A stretch of 21,107 nt of DNA from Coprobacillus sp. (GCA_021203805.1 JAJQAM010000054.1:1-21107), one strand, 5' to 3'. Positions 1 through 7,215 are shown, numbered from the stretch's first letter. The notes: generated by a model from the letters alone, not told the origin. A program made the numbers and translations.

Positions 1-8
1 TAAGTAGC

Positions 9-22
9 TATCAATATTGATA
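9..22. repeat. 14-base perfect palindrome
   Basis: The sequence TATCAATATTGATA is its own reverse complement. It lies at the left edge, upstream of a terminator, so it belongs to an unseen upstream gene or its control region. It could be an operator or, by chance, an AT-rich palindrome; no regulator can be assigned. Confidence 0.45.
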
Positions 23-27
23 TCTAT

Positions 28-81
28 TTACCCACCACACTAATTTACCATCTACTCACATCGTTTTCTCCTGGTGGGTAA
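28..81. repeat. 10-bp GC-rich inverted repeat, possible RNA helix
   Basis: TTACCCACCA (28-37) is perfectly complementary to TGGTGGGTAA (72-81), with 34 bases between. Such a GC-rich pair stands out in AT-rich intergenic DNA. It lies just before the terminator at 92-128, as expected for the closing helix of a structured RNA or the 3' UTR of an upstream gene. I could not match the loop to tmRNA, SRP RNA, RNase P or a T-box. The left part may be outside the window. Confidence 0.45.
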
Positions 82-91
82 TAGTTATAAA

Positions 92-128
92 AGGCTAAAT
101 AGTTCTCCTCGCTGTTTAGTCTTTTTTT
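92..128 (+). terminator. Rho-independent terminator of an upstream transcript
   Basis: An 11-bp stem (92-102 with 112-122, including two G-U pairs) and a 9-base loop are followed by a run of seven T (122-128). No gene in the window ends before it, so it closes a transcript entering from the left and insulates acpP. Confidence 0.8.
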
Positions 129-157
129 ATCTTATAAAGAGTTATCTTTATAACTAT

Positions 158-186
158 TGATATTTACTAGTTAAAATATGTAAAAT
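158..186 (+). promoter_or_regulatory. Sigma-A-type promoter of acpP
   Basis: TTGATA (158-163), a 17-base spacer and TAAAAT (181-186) form a near-consensus promoter. Start would be near 193, giving a leader of about 21 bases that holds the Shine-Dalgarno GAGG at 202-205. A second hexamer, TATAAT at 196-201, is an alternative but would leave almost no leader and no ribosome site. Confidence 0.6.
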
Positions 187-213
187 AAATACAAGTATAA
201 TGAGGATTAGACT

Positions 214-438
214 ATGAATATTGATGAAATTTTAACTTCAATTCTATCAAAAAGAATCGACGTCTCTACTATTACTGATTCAAGTGTACTTAGCGATTTA
301 GGTCTTGATTCTCTTGACCTAGTCGAAGTCATGATGGAAATTGAAACGGAGCTCAATGTTGAGTTCTCAAACGAAGAAATATTAGCGATTAAAACCATTA
401 AAGATGTGAAAGCTTTAATTAAATCTAAGGTTAGTTAA
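214..438 (+). CDS. acpP: Acyl carrier protein
   Basis: This 74-residue acidic protein has the length and four-helix pattern of bacterial acyl carrier proteins. The motif LGLDSLDLVE carries Ser33, the expected 4'-phosphopantetheine attachment site, after Asp32. It would carry growing acyl chains in the cytoplasm for fatty acid synthesis and phospholipid assembly. The start is supported by GAGG at 202-205, eight bases upstream, and a promoter at 158-186. It stands alone, not next to fab or plsX genes within the window; tRNA genes with their own promoter follow it. A D-alanyl carrier protein (DltC) is less likely, because no dlt genes are near and the flanking motif is of the ACP type. Confidence 0.93.
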   Translation: MNIDEILTSILSKRIDVSTITDSSVLSDLGLDSLDLVEVMMEIETELNVEFSNEEILAIKTIKDVKALIKSKVS

Positions 439-443
439 TACTC

Positions 444-472
444 TTGCACTTTAGCCCTAATTTTGCTAATAT
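444..472 (+). promoter_or_regulatory. Promoter of the tRNA-Asn/tRNA-Glu pair
   Basis: TTGCAC (444-449), a 17-base spacer ending in TGC (an extended -10 feature), and TAATAT (467-472). Predicted start is near 479, about 15 bases before the mature tRNA-Asn. No terminator lies between acpP and this site, so read-through from acpP is also possible. Confidence 0.55.
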
Positions 473-493
473 CTTTATTGCTTTAGTCAGGAT

Positions 494-569
494 GCCTACT
501 TAGCTCAGTCGGCAGAGCAATCGGCTGTTAACCGATCGGTCGTGGGTTCGAGTCCCTCAGTAGGCGCCA
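494..569 (+). tRNA. tRNA-Asn (GTT)
   Basis: The cloverleaf is complete. Acceptor strands GCCTACT/AGTAGGC pair perfectly, the anticodon stem ATCGG/CCGAT encloses CTGTTAA with anticodon GTT (527-529), and the T arm contains GTTCGAGTC. Discriminator G566 is followed by an encoded CCA (567-569). Confidence 0.97.
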
Positions 570-574
570 CTCTT

Positions 575-651
575 GGCCAGTTGGAGAAGCGGCTTAACTC
601 ATCACCCTTTCACGGTGACATACACGGGTTCGAATCCCGTACTGGTCACCA
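575..651 (+). tRNA. tRNA-Glu (TTC)
   Basis: Acceptor strands GGCCAGT/ACTGGTC pair with one G-U. The anticodon stem TCACC/GGTGA encloses CTTTCAC with anticodon TTC (609-611), and the T loop is TTCGAAT. Discriminator A648 and an encoded CCA follow. It lies five bases after tRNA-Asn, so the two are one transcript. Confidence 0.97.
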
Positions 652-664
652 ATAAAGCAAAATA

Positions 665-690
665 AATAAGGCCTAAGCCTTATTTTTTTT
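665..690 (+). terminator. Terminator after the tRNA pair
   Basis: Perfect 8-bp stem AATAAGGC/GCCTTATT with loop CTAA, followed by a T run to 690. On the minus strand the same hairpin lies right at the stop of the flavodoxin-like gene and is followed by a looser T-rich tail, so it may act in both directions. Confidence 0.85.
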
Positions 691-1183
691 ATTCTGCTAA
701 GATTTCTTTAACGCTTTCTATCCAGCCCTCGATATCTTCCTCTTTACTAATCATTCCTTTTTTCATATCAAACTGGAATAGGCCTTCTCCCTTTACCGGT
801 GAGCCTACGCATAGCTTTTTAATCTCTTCTAGGGATTCCCCAGGCTCACTTCCACTAGTGATAAGCGGAATAATTAATTTCCCGGTTAGATCGTATTCCT
901 TAAGGAATGTTCTTGTAACGGGAGGAATAGTATACCACCACACCGGAGTGCCAATTATCACAACGTCATAATTATCAAAATTAACGGGGCACCACTTAAT
1001 ATCGGTGCAGGGTTTATCTTTCTGATTATTTCTCATTTGATTAATAAGACCATTAACATCTTTTGTATATTCCTTAAGGGGAGTTATCTCAAAAGAGTCT
1101 AAGCCTAAACTAGCAGCTACTTTAGAGGCGATATATTTAGTATTTCCAGAATATGAATAATAAATTAAAATAGCTTTTTTCAT
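689..1183 (-). CDS. Flavodoxin-like protein
   Basis: This 164-residue protein has the flavodoxin fold signature. The N-terminal strand leads into YSYSGNTKYIA (residues 9-19), the FMN phosphate-binding loop, and GTPVWWYTIPP (79-89) is the second FMN-contacting loop with aromatic residues. It resembles the short NAD(P)H-oxidoreductase-type flavodoxins found in many Firmicutes more than classical electron-carrier flavodoxins. It would be a cytoplasmic FMN protein; substrate and partner are unknown. It is the last gene of a four-gene minus-strand operon: the upstream lipoprotein stops four bases before its ATG. No clear Shine-Dalgarno is seen, so translational coupling is likely. NrdG activation uses flavodoxin in some bacteria, but nothing here ties this protein to nrdG. 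Confidence 0.85.
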   Translation of the reverse strand: MKKAILIYYSYSGNTKYIASKVAASLGLDSFEITPLKEYTKDVNGLINQMRNNQKDKPCTDIKWCPVNFDNYDVVIIGTPVWWYTIPPVTRTFLKEYDLTGKLIIPLITSGSEPGESLEEIKKLCVGSPVKGEGLFQFDMKKGMISKEEDIEGWIESVKEILAE

Positions 1184-1187
1184 AGAA

Positions 1188-1694
1188 CTATATTTTCTTT
1201 AATTTTATATCAATAGTTCCATATGGTCGATAAATAAGTGTGTTTTCGTCTTCTCTTGTCATTTCAAAAAAACCAACAAATTTGCGGGGAACGACATATT
1301 TAAAATATCCAGTTAAACGATATTCTTCTTCATTATAATTAAAGACAAATCTCCATGCATCTCTGCTTCCATTATATGAAATGTCATCTATCTGTAAGGA
1401 ATCATACACCGATTCATTATTAGCATATAAATCCACAGCATAGAATACTTTGCCTTTTGTAATGCCTTTTATATCTCCATTTGGTGTATCCTCATCCCAC
1501 TTTGTTACTTCTAGTCTTAAAGTAGATATACTCTGATCTCCATAATTTAAATCATCTATTTCCCAAGTCCCTTCTTTTATAAAACCTCTAGCGGGATTAT
1601 TAGAGCCCCAAGGATTATTATCACACGCACTAACAGCTAATAAAGAAGCGCAGGATGCGACAATAACAAAATATTTAGCAATCTTCTTATTCAT
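1188..1694 (-). CDS. Small lipoprotein, paralogue of its neighbour
   Basis: This 168-residue protein has a lipoprotein signal: basic N-terminus, hydrophobic stretch, and lipobox VSAC with Cys24 as the lipidated residue. The mature part, about 145 residues, is rich in aromatic and beta-strand-forming segments with no recognised domain. It shares the early motif G-x-W-E-x-x-D-[LI]-x-[YF] with the protein encoded upstream (GTWEIDDLNY here, GVWEASDIYF there), and overall lengths match, so the two look like diverged duplicates. Its start overlaps the end of the upstream gene by eight bases. It would sit on the outer face of the membrane. An inhibitor or partner of the co-encoded cysteine peptidase is possible but only inferred from position. 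Confidence 0.7.
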   Translation of the reverse strand: MNKKIAKYFVIVASCASLLAVSACDNNPWGSNNPARGFIKEGTWEIDDLNYGDQSISTLRLEVTKWDEDTPNGDIKGITKGKVFYAVDLYANNESVYDSLQIDDISYNGSRDAWRFVFNYNEEEYRLTGYFKYVVPRKFVGFFEMTREDENTLIYRPYGTIDIKLKKI

Positions 1695-2199
1695 TTTCCC
1701 ATGCCGTCCTCACAAGTGTTATTTCCTTTGACTCAATAAGACTATCATTTGGATTATGAGTGACACTGTATACACTATAATCGCCAATAGAAAAAATCAT
1801 ATTAATTTCATCTAGGGACTGATTTATTTCCAATGTGGTTTCAAGTTCATATTGATATGTTCCATCGTTCCAATAGATATCAGTATCCGGTATGAAGTTA
1901 TAGACAAAGGCTTCAGATTCATCCTGTCCAACTGGTACGTCATTTAACCAAATAGAATAATTAAATATCGATGAAATCCAACTGCTATAATGTCCGTATT
2001 GTAATCCAGTCTTCTCACTTATAACAAGCTTTATATTATTGATTAACAAATCCGCTTGTTCAAAATAAATATCGCTTGCTTCCCACACCCCTTGTTCATT
2101 TATATGCTGGTGATAACCTTGCCAGCAGCTACTTAAACAGACCACCATAAGTGGTAAACATCCTAGCAATACTAACTTATTCATTTTTTTAACTTTCAT
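1687..2199 (-). CDS. Small lipoprotein, paralogue of its neighbour
   Basis: This 170-residue protein has the lipobox LSSC with Cys25, preceded by a basic start and a hydrophobic core. The mature domain is about 145 residues, beta-rich, with many Tyr, Trp and Asn, and no known motif. Near the mature N-terminus it carries GVWEASDIYF, matching GTWEIDDLNY in the next gene, which suggests a tandem duplication. The annotated ATG overlaps the peptidase stop by 11 bases; Met6 (ATG at 2184) is an equally good start and still leaves a full signal peptide. Neither start has a strong ribosome site, so coupling to the upstream gene is likely. Composition is AT-rich: 17 of 60 bases are G or C at 1801-1860. 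Confidence 0.7.
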   Translation of the reverse strand: MKVKKMNKLVLLGCLPLMVVCLSSCWQGYHQHINEQGVWEASDIYFEQADLLINNIKLVISEKTGLQYGHYSSWISSIFNYSIWLNDVPVGQDESEAFVYNFIPDTDIYWNDGTYQYELETTLEINQSLDEINMIFSIGDYSVYSVTHNPNDSLIESKEITLVRTAWENE

Positions 2200-3403
2200 A
2201 ATAAAATGCCGTGTAACTATAAATATTTGCGTCTGAAACGATTATCTCTGCTGCTGTTGTGTATCCATTATCCCAACCGAGATGGACCAAAAAAGTATCA
2301 TCGCTCTCATTATAGCCATATGCCACAACAGTATGATTCTTTCTTTCAGTATTCACCTCCCCTTTATAATTACAATAATATGAGGTCATGCTTAAAATTA
2401 CAGGAATTCCCTTATCCATCATTTTTCTTGTTCCATTATGTGTGTTAACAAATAAAATTCCATAGTTATTTTTTGTATGTTTATACAGATCTTTTGTTGT
2501 TTCTTCTTTTAGATATTCATTCATAGTAGAATTAATTTCAACTGCAGTCATTGGATATCCTTTTTCTTTATTTCCAAGTCCAAAAAGTGTGTTTCCATAA
2601 CTAAATAAAAGGTCTCCAAGTTCGTCTGTTGTTCCATTACCGCTTTTATACAAGTATTCATTTTCTGAAGTTATGTAATCTGAATCTATATATTCATCCA
2701 TATATCCAATTATTATACCTAAAGCGGTTATGCCACAAGTTCCTAATTCATTATATGGGAACTGTGTTAGATTTTTAAAATATTCATAATCTTTTATACA
2801 TGTAAATCCTTGATAAGTTGTTGTGGGTTCTGCCTTAGGAGTTCCTCCTCCACCATCTCCAACATCATCTACCATCTGAAAAGAAAATGTGGAGGTAAAA
2901 TTTGAATCGTCTTCTATCTCAACTGATTTGTAAAAAACATCATTCCTAAATTCGATATCACAACCATTTAGTGAGTCAGTATCTATACTGATTTTTTCAT
3001 TTGTTATAATATCAACAAAGCAATTGTTTTCGTCTTTAACGTAGTATTCCCCTAAACCTAAATAATAAATTTCACCATCATTTCCATAAAAAGGAGAATT
3101 AGATGCATATGAACCTTCTATGAAGGCTGAAGCCTCATCTTTTATTGCATAAATCGCATAGCCCTGTGGACATAATTCATATAGTTTAAATTCATTTCCA
3201 AAGAAATCGCAAATTTCTTGTTCGCTCTCTACATAGTAGGAGTCTTTAAGAAAACTATCGATATGTTCTTGCTTTATAACCATCTCAACATTATCACAAG
3301 AAGCACTATCTACTAAAGAATTTAACTTATTTGGGGTCCAACTTGCACAAGAAAAAAGCCCTAATATGAATAATTTAGTAATTCTTTTTCTTGTTATTTT
3401 CAT
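2189..3403 (-). CDS. Secreted papain-like cysteine peptidase (C10/C39-like)
   Basis: From the start chosen here the protein has 404 residues. Residue numbers below count from an upstream ATG at 3478, which adds 25 residues. A basic start and hydrophobic segment (26-46) form a signal peptide; C44 could even be a lipid site (LFSC), though the match is imperfect. Residues 60-205 look like a prodomain, followed by the flexible linker DGGGGTPK (208-215). The catalytic domain (221-429) has Cys248 in GTCGITAL, His382 in NHTVVAYGYN, and HLGWDNGY (399-406) supplying the Asp/Asn and Trp-Gly region. This order fits streptopain-like C10 or C39_2 peptidases; the exact family is uncertain. The start at 3403 is preferred because AGGA lies seven bases before it, and because the upstream ATG falls inside the promoter's -35. 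It heads the operon with two lipoproteins. Confidence 0.75.
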   Translation of the reverse strand: MKITRKRITKLFILGLFSCASWTPNKLNSLVDSASCDNVEMVIKQEHIDSFLKDSYYVESEQEICDFFGNEFKLYELCPQGYAIYAIKDEASAFIEGSYASNSPFYGNDGEIYYLGLGEYYVKDENNCFVDIITNEKISIDTDSLNGCDIEFRNDVFYKSVEIEDDSNFTSTFSFQMVDDVGDGGGGTPKAEPTTTYQGFTCIKDYEYFKNLTQFPYNELGTCGITALGIIIGYMDEYIDSDYITSENEYLYKSGNGTTDELGDLLFSYGNTLFGLGNKEKGYPMTAVEINSTMNEYLKEETTKDLYKHTKNNYGILFVNTHNGTRKMMDKGIPVILSMTSYYCNYKGEVNTERKNHTVVAYGYNESDDTFLVHLGWDNGYTTAAEIIVSDANIYSYTAFYYES

Positions 3404-3449
3404 GCTAGTTCCTACTTTAATGCTAAGCATTCGTTTAAATGATGGTGCT

Positions 3450-3478
3450 AGGATATACTCAATCAGTATTATTGTCAA
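3450..3478 (-). promoter_or_regulatory. Promoter of the peptidase-lipoprotein operon
   Basis: On the minus strand TTGACA (3478-3473) is a consensus -35, followed by a 17-base spacer and TATCCT (3455-3450). Transcription would begin near 3443, leaving a 40-base leader with AGGA before the ATG at 3403. The -35 lies only about ten bases beyond the 3' end of tRNA-Ser, with no terminator between, so tRNA-Ser read-through could also feed the operon. Confidence 0.6.
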
Positions 3479-3488
3479 CTTTTTTGCG

Positions 3489-3579
3489 TGGCGGAGGAAG
3501 AGGGGTTCGAACCCTCGCGCACTGTGACATGCCTACGAGCTTTCCAAGCCCGCCCCTTCAGCCTCTTGGGTATTCCTCC
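3489..3579 (-). tRNA. tRNA-Ser (GGA)
   Basis: Read on the minus strand, acceptor strands GGAGGAA/TTCCTCC pair perfectly. The anticodon stem CGGGC/GCTCG encloses TTGGAAA with anticodon GGA, and a long variable arm marks a class II tRNA. The T loop is TTCGAAC. Discriminator G and an encoded CCA (3491-3489) fit serine. Confidence 0.96.
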
Positions 3580-3590
3580 ACTAACTAGGT

Positions 3591-3599
3591 ATTATACCA
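3591..3599 (-). promoter_or_regulatory. Extended -10 promoter of tRNA-Ser
   Basis: The minus strand reads TGGTATAAT here, a consensus extended -10. The predicted start is near 3584, about five bases before the mature tRNA. No good -35 is seen. Confidence 0.6.
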
Positions 3600-3629
3600 A
3601 ATTATATATAATTTACTAAATATTTCATA

Positions 3630-3635
3630 TAAAAT
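3630..3635 (+). promoter_or_regulatory. -10 box of the pseudouridine synthase, leaderless layout
   Basis: TAAAAT at 3630-3635 is followed by exactly six bases and then the ATG at 3642, so transcription would start at or next to the A of the start codon. There is no Shine-Dalgarno. TATAAT at 3607-3612 is an alternative -10 that would give a leader of about 20 bases. Confidence 0.45.
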
Positions 3636-3641
3636 ATGAAT

Positions 3642-4622
3642 ATGCGCGAATTCACTATAAATAGTAAAGAAGAAGGCCAAACTTTAGAGAAGTATATCCG
3701 TAAACTTTTAGTGAACGCTCCTCTTAGTTTCATCTATAAAACGTTCCGTAAGGAAGACATCAAAGTTAATGGAAAAAGAGCAAAAAAAGAGGTAGTGCTG
3801 CGCGCGGGAGATATCGTCTCTATCTATATTAGTGAAGACGCCTTTCTCTCCTTTTTAAAAAGCGAGACTATTACCCCTAATGAATATATAAAACCCTGGA
3901 TTATATATGAGGACGATAATATCCTCATCATTAATAAACCAAAGGGCATCTTAGTAGTGGACGATAAATCTATGGAGAAGAGTCTTACCGATATGGTTCT
4001 TGAATATTTGTGTTTTAAGGGAGAATATGATCCCGAGACGAGCCCCACTTTAAGACCAGGGCCCGCTCATAGGCTTGATAGAAATACATCTGGTCTTGTG
4101 GTCTTTGGAAAAAATATCCTTGCTTTACAGGCTCTACTTCTCATGATGAAAGATAAATCCGCTCTCAAAAAGAAGTATTATGCTCTCGTTAAAGGGATTG
4201 TCGATGAAGGCGGCCTAGTAAATGTTCCCCTTTTAAAGGACAGCAAAACTAACACAGTAAAAGTCTCCTCTCTTGAAGCGGGAGGAAAGAAAGCCTCTAC
4301 CCGCTACGAGCCAATCTCTTATCATGGTAGCTATACCCTTCTTGATATAACGTTATTAACCGGTAGGACTCACCAGATTAGAGTCCATATGGCCTATATC
4401 TCTCATCCCGTTATTGGGGACTCTAAATATGGGGACTTTGATCTCAATAAAATTTTTAAAGATGAATATCATCTTCACTCCCAATTTCTTGAGGCCTATG
4501 AACTTACTTTTGTGGAGCCACCTGATACTCTTAAATATCTTAAAGGCAAGACCTTTACCGCTCCAATGGATGAAGATTATATTAGGATATTAGAAAAACT
4601 TGATGAAAATTCTTCTAATTAA
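3642..4622 (+). CDS. RluA-family 23S rRNA pseudouridine synthase
   Basis: This enzyme of 326 residues from this start converts uridines in RNA, most likely 23S rRNA, to pseudouridine. Numbers below count from the ATG at 3636, two codons upstream. An S4-like RNA-binding domain covers residues 1-65. The catalytic domain has HRLDRNTSG (145-153), with Asp148 the nucleophile, and GRTHQIRVH (243-251). Length and layout fit RluC/RluD-type enzymes; the target site cannot be told from sequence. Two ATGs, at 3636 and 3642, are possible. The second is preferred because the first directly abuts the -10 box, while relatives commonly begin like MREFTI. It is divergent from tRNA-Ser and separated by only about 60 bases. 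Confidence 0.9.
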   Translation: MREFTINSKEEGQTLEKYIRKLLVNAPLSFIYKTFRKEDIKVNGKRAKKEVVLRAGDIVSIYISEDAFLSFLKSETITPNEYIKPWIIYEDDNILIINKPKGILVVDDKSMEKSLTDMVLEYLCFKGEYDPETSPTLRPGPAHRLDRNTSGLVVFGKNILALQALLLMMKDKSALKKKYYALVKGIVDEGGLVNVPLLKDSKTNTVKVSSLEAGGKKASTRYEPISYHGSYTLLDITLLTGRTHQIRVHMAYISHPVIGDSKYGDFDLNKIFKDEYHLHSQFLEAYELTFVEPPDTLKYLKGKTFTAPMDEDYIRILEKLDENSSN

Positions 4623-4646
4623 CTTTTAGTTAACCCTTAAAAAATT

Positions 4647-4652
4647 TATAAT
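4647..4652 (+). promoter_or_regulatory. -10 box upstream of the phosphohexomutase
   Basis: TATAAT lies 24 bases before the ATG at 4677. No convincing -35 was found. The predicted start near 4659 gives a leader of about 18 bases with no clear Shine-Dalgarno. Confidence 0.4.
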
Positions 4653-4676
4653 AATAACTAGTGAGCGAAAGAAACT

Positions 4677-6386
4677 ATGGACATCACCGAGAGCTATAAT
4701 CGATGGCTTAATTCTCCTAAAGTGGATGAATCCACAAAACGTGTTTTATCGTCTATGAGTAAAGAGGAGATCGATGATGCTTTTTTTAAAGACGTTGAAT
4801 TTGGCACTGCCGGAATGAGAGGAGTTCTCGGCCCCGGCACTAATAGACTTAATAATTTTACTATCCGTAAAGCCGCAGTTGGCTTTAGCATGTATCTTCT
4901 TGAAAAGTATCCTGACGCGAGGGAAAGAGGCGTAGTTATCTCTCATGATAATAGGCATATGTCAAGAGAGTTTACCCTTTTAAGCGCCGAGGTCCTTAAT
5001 GATTTTGGAATAAAAGCCTATATCTTTGATTCCCTAAGGCCCACTCCTGAGCTTTCTTTTGCCGTCCGCTTTATACACGCCTGCGGCGGTATTATGATTA
5101 CCGCCTCTCATAACCCTAAGGAATATAACGGCTTTAAAGTCTATGATGATACGGGCTGCCAGCTTGTGCCCTCTAAGATTAGTAGATTAGTGGAAATAAT
5201 AGCCTCTCTTCCTAATGAACTTGACGTTGAATACACTCCAGAGGAAGTTAAAGGAGAAACTATTACCTTAGGCAGTGAAGTGGATGATGTCTATATTAAG
5301 GAAGTTGAAAAGATTCAAATCCATCCTGAACTAGATAAATCTAACTTTAAGATTGTCTTTACCCCTAACCACGGCACTAGCTATGTTAATTTAATGAGAA
5401 TCTTTAAAGACTGTGGATATGAGGTTTATCCAGTTGAGGAGCAATGCACCATCGATCCAGATTTCTCTGCTACGGAGTGCCCTAACCCTGAAGATCCCCG
5501 CTCGTTTACAAAAGCCATAGAGCTTGCCTATAAAGTAGGGGCCGATATTATTATTGCCACTGATCCAGATGGCGATAGAGTGGGTCTTGCCTATCACTCT
5601 AGTAGTGGTGGTGATTATAAGCTCTTTACTGGAAACGACTCCGCTTCAATGCTCTTTGACTATATCTGCAGTGAAAGAATTGCTCTAGGGACAATGCCGG
5701 AGCATCCAGCCATGTATTCGACGATTGTTTCCACCCCTCTTGGAGAGGAACTTGCCTCTCACTACGGCGTTGCCTATAAGAATTTCCTTACCGGATTTAA
5801 ATATATCGGTAATCAGATAGCGGAGGATGAGGCTCATAACGGCCCTACCTATATCTTCGGCTTTGAAGAGTCCTATGGATGCCTTATTTCTCCAATTGCT
5901 AGGGATAAAGACGGACTTCAAGCCGCGCTCCTTTACGCAGAGCTTGCTCTCTTTAATAAGCTCCACGGAAGAACCTTAGGACAAAACTATGACCGCATCT
6001 CTGAAGAGTTTGGCTATCACCTTGATTTAGTTAAGTCAATTGAGTTTAAAGGAGCAAGTGGTAGTCAGAAGATGAAAGATATTCTTAATGCCCTAAGAAG
6101 CGAGCCCCTTACTGAGATTAATGGAGCGAAAGTAGTGGCCCTAGAGGACTATCTAGTGAGCAAGAAATATGAAGGGGATAAAGTCACTCCAATCGATATT
6201 GAAAAGAGCGATGTTCTTATCTATAAGTTTGATGATAGAACTTCCCTTGCGGTCCGTCCTAGCGGCACCGAGCCTAAGATTAAATTCTATGTTGGCGTAG
6301 TCTCTACTGACCGAGTTAACGCTAAAGAAAAAGGCTCAAATTTCTTTGACGCTGTTATCTCTCGTTTAAATCTTGATTTTGAATAA
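4677..6386 (+). CDS. pgcA: Alpha-phosphohexomutase (phosphoglucomutase type)
   Basis: This 569-residue enzyme belongs to the alpha-D-phosphohexomutase superfamily, in the longer PGM2/PgcA subgroup. It interconverts sugar 1- and 6-phosphates, probably glucose phosphates, for glycolipid, wall-polymer or glycogen precursors; phosphopentomutase activity is a known alternative in this subgroup. All four signature elements are present: TASHNP (142-147) with phosphoserine Ser144, the metal loop DPDGDR (296-301), sugar-binding GFEESYG (395-401), and phosphate-binding RPSGTEPKIKF near the C-terminus. The N-terminal EFGTAGMRG (41-49) is typical. An in-frame TGA at 4662-4664 makes the ATG at 4677 the first possible start. 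It follows the pseudouridine synthase by 54 bases, so the two may be partly co-transcribed. Confidence 0.93.
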   Translation: MDITESYNRWLNSPKVDESTKRVLSSMSKEEIDDAFFKDVEFGTAGMRGVLGPGTNRLNNFTIRKAAVGFSMYLLEKYPDARERGVVISHDNRHMSREFTLLSAEVLNDFGIKAYIFDSLRPTPELSFAVRFIHACGGIMITASHNPKEYNGFKVYDDTGCQLVPSKISRLVEIIASLPNELDVEYTPEEVKGETITLGSEVDDVYIKEVEKIQIHPELDKSNFKIVFTPNHGTSYVNLMRIFKDCGYEVYPVEEQCTIDPDFSATECPNPEDPRSFTKAIELAYKVGADIIIATDPDGDRVGLAYHSSSGGDYKLFTGNDSASMLFDYICSERIALGTMPEHPAMYSTIVSTPLGEELASHYGVAYKNFLTGFKYIGNQIAEDEAHNGPTYIFGFEESYGCLISPIARDKDGLQAALLYAELALFNKLHGRTLGQNYDRISEEFGYHLDLVKSIEFKGASGSQKMKDILNALRSEPLTEINGAKVVALEDYLVSKKYEGDKVTPIDIEKSDVLIYKFDDRTSLAVRPSGTEPKIKFYVGVVSTDRVNAKEKGSNFFDAVISRLNLDFE

Positions 6387-6394
6387 AAAAACGC

Positions 6395-6413
6395 AAAAAT
6401 ACGTGTTATTTTT
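6395..6413. terminator. Weak terminator-like hairpin between convergent genes
   Basis: AAAAATA (6395-6401) pairs with TATTTTT (6407-6413) around CGTGT. The stem is all A-T, so it is weak as an intrinsic terminator in either direction. It overlaps the stop codon of the HAD gene. Confidence 0.3.
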
Positions 6414-7215
6414 CTAAAATACTCTTCAAAACCCGCATAACTCCGTCGTTATTGTTATCGTATTCGGTCACTATATCAGCGGCTTTTTTTAGTTTATCCA
6501 CGCCGTTAATCATGGTCACTCCTATCCCTGCGTATTTTATCATCTCTAAATCGTTAAAGGAGTCACCAATACAGATAACATTCTTTCGTGGAATATGGTA
6601 GTAGTGAGCACTCCTTTTAATACACGCGGCTTTTGATATTTTCTTAAAGTAGATCTCGCTATACTCAGCTTTAAACCAGTATCTTACCGCGTAGCCTTTA
6701 TGTTTCTTAACGGCTTCATCGATTCTTTCATCGGGTCTAGCGCTATCGGTGTCCTTCATAATCATAGTCCAAGGGTCTTCATCTAGGGTTTCTCTAATAT
6801 CTCCATAGTTTATTTTAAGCCCGTCATGCCAAAAGAAGCGGGAGAGCTCTTCATCTGGCTCCCCAAGCCATATTTTATCGTCAGTCTCGCACATGACGTT
6901 ACTTATAGCGTCAGAGCAGTCTGTATATATTTCCTTAATTATTTCCTTAGGGAAAGTAAAGTGAGTGACCTTAAAATTCTCATCGCTTGGATGGAAACAG
7001 TAGGCTCCATTATAACAAATAAGTGGGGAATTAAGGCCTATTTGATCATAGTAATAGATAAGGGATCTTTTAGGACGACCGCTTGCAAGCATAACAATAT
7101 GCCCTTCATCTTGAAGGGATTTTAAGTATTTAACGCTTGCCGAAGATATAGTTTTCTCGTCCGTTAGTAGCGTCGAGTCCATATCTATGACAATTAAATA
7201 TTTTTTATTAGTCAT
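6406..7215 (-). CDS. HAD-superfamily Cof-type phosphatase
   Basis: This 269-residue protein is a haloacid dehalogenase-like hydrolase of the Cof (class IIB) type, which dephosphorylates small metabolites such as sugar phosphates or flavin nucleotides; the substrate cannot be predicted. Motif I is DMDST (11-15) with nucleophile Asp11 and acid/base Asp13. Motif II is SGRP (45-48), Lys195 fits motif III, and motif IV is GDSFND (217-222). The cap domain lies between residues about 80 and 190. The ATG overlaps the end of trpS by eight bases, so translation is probably coupled to trpS. The gene ends tail to tail with the phosphohexomutase, a conceivable functional link, but that is only an inference from position. 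Confidence 0.9.
   Translation of the reverse strand: MTNKKYLIVIDMDSTLLTDEKTISSASVKYLKSLQDEGHIVMLASGRPKRSLIYYYDQIGLNSPLICYNGAYCFHPSDENFKVTHFTFPKEIIKEIYTDCSDAISNVMCETDDKIWLGEPDEELSRFFWHDGLKINYGDIRETLDEDPWTMIMKDTDSARPDERIDEAVKKHKGYAVRYWFKAEYSEIYFKKISKAACIKRSAHYYHIPRKNVICIGDSFNDLEMIKYAGIGVTMINGVDKLKKAADIVTEYDNNNDGVMRVLKSILEK

Noticed and set aside
2206..2448. 80-codon plus-strand open frame opposite the cysteine peptidase
   Set aside because: It lies fully inside the peptidase gene on the other strand, has no promoter or ribosome site, and no protein-like motif; it is a frame shadow.
3403..3478. Longer peptidase start at the ATG at 3478
   Set aside because: That ATG overlaps the TTGACA promoter element, and the 25 extra residues precede a normal signal peptide; the ATG at 3403 has AGGA at good spacing.
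560..3580. Attachment-site repeat flanking the peptidase island
   Set aside because: I compared the 3' end of tRNA-Ser with sequence around 560-690 and found no matching direct repeat, and there is no integrase; tRNA-linked acquisition stays only a suggestion.
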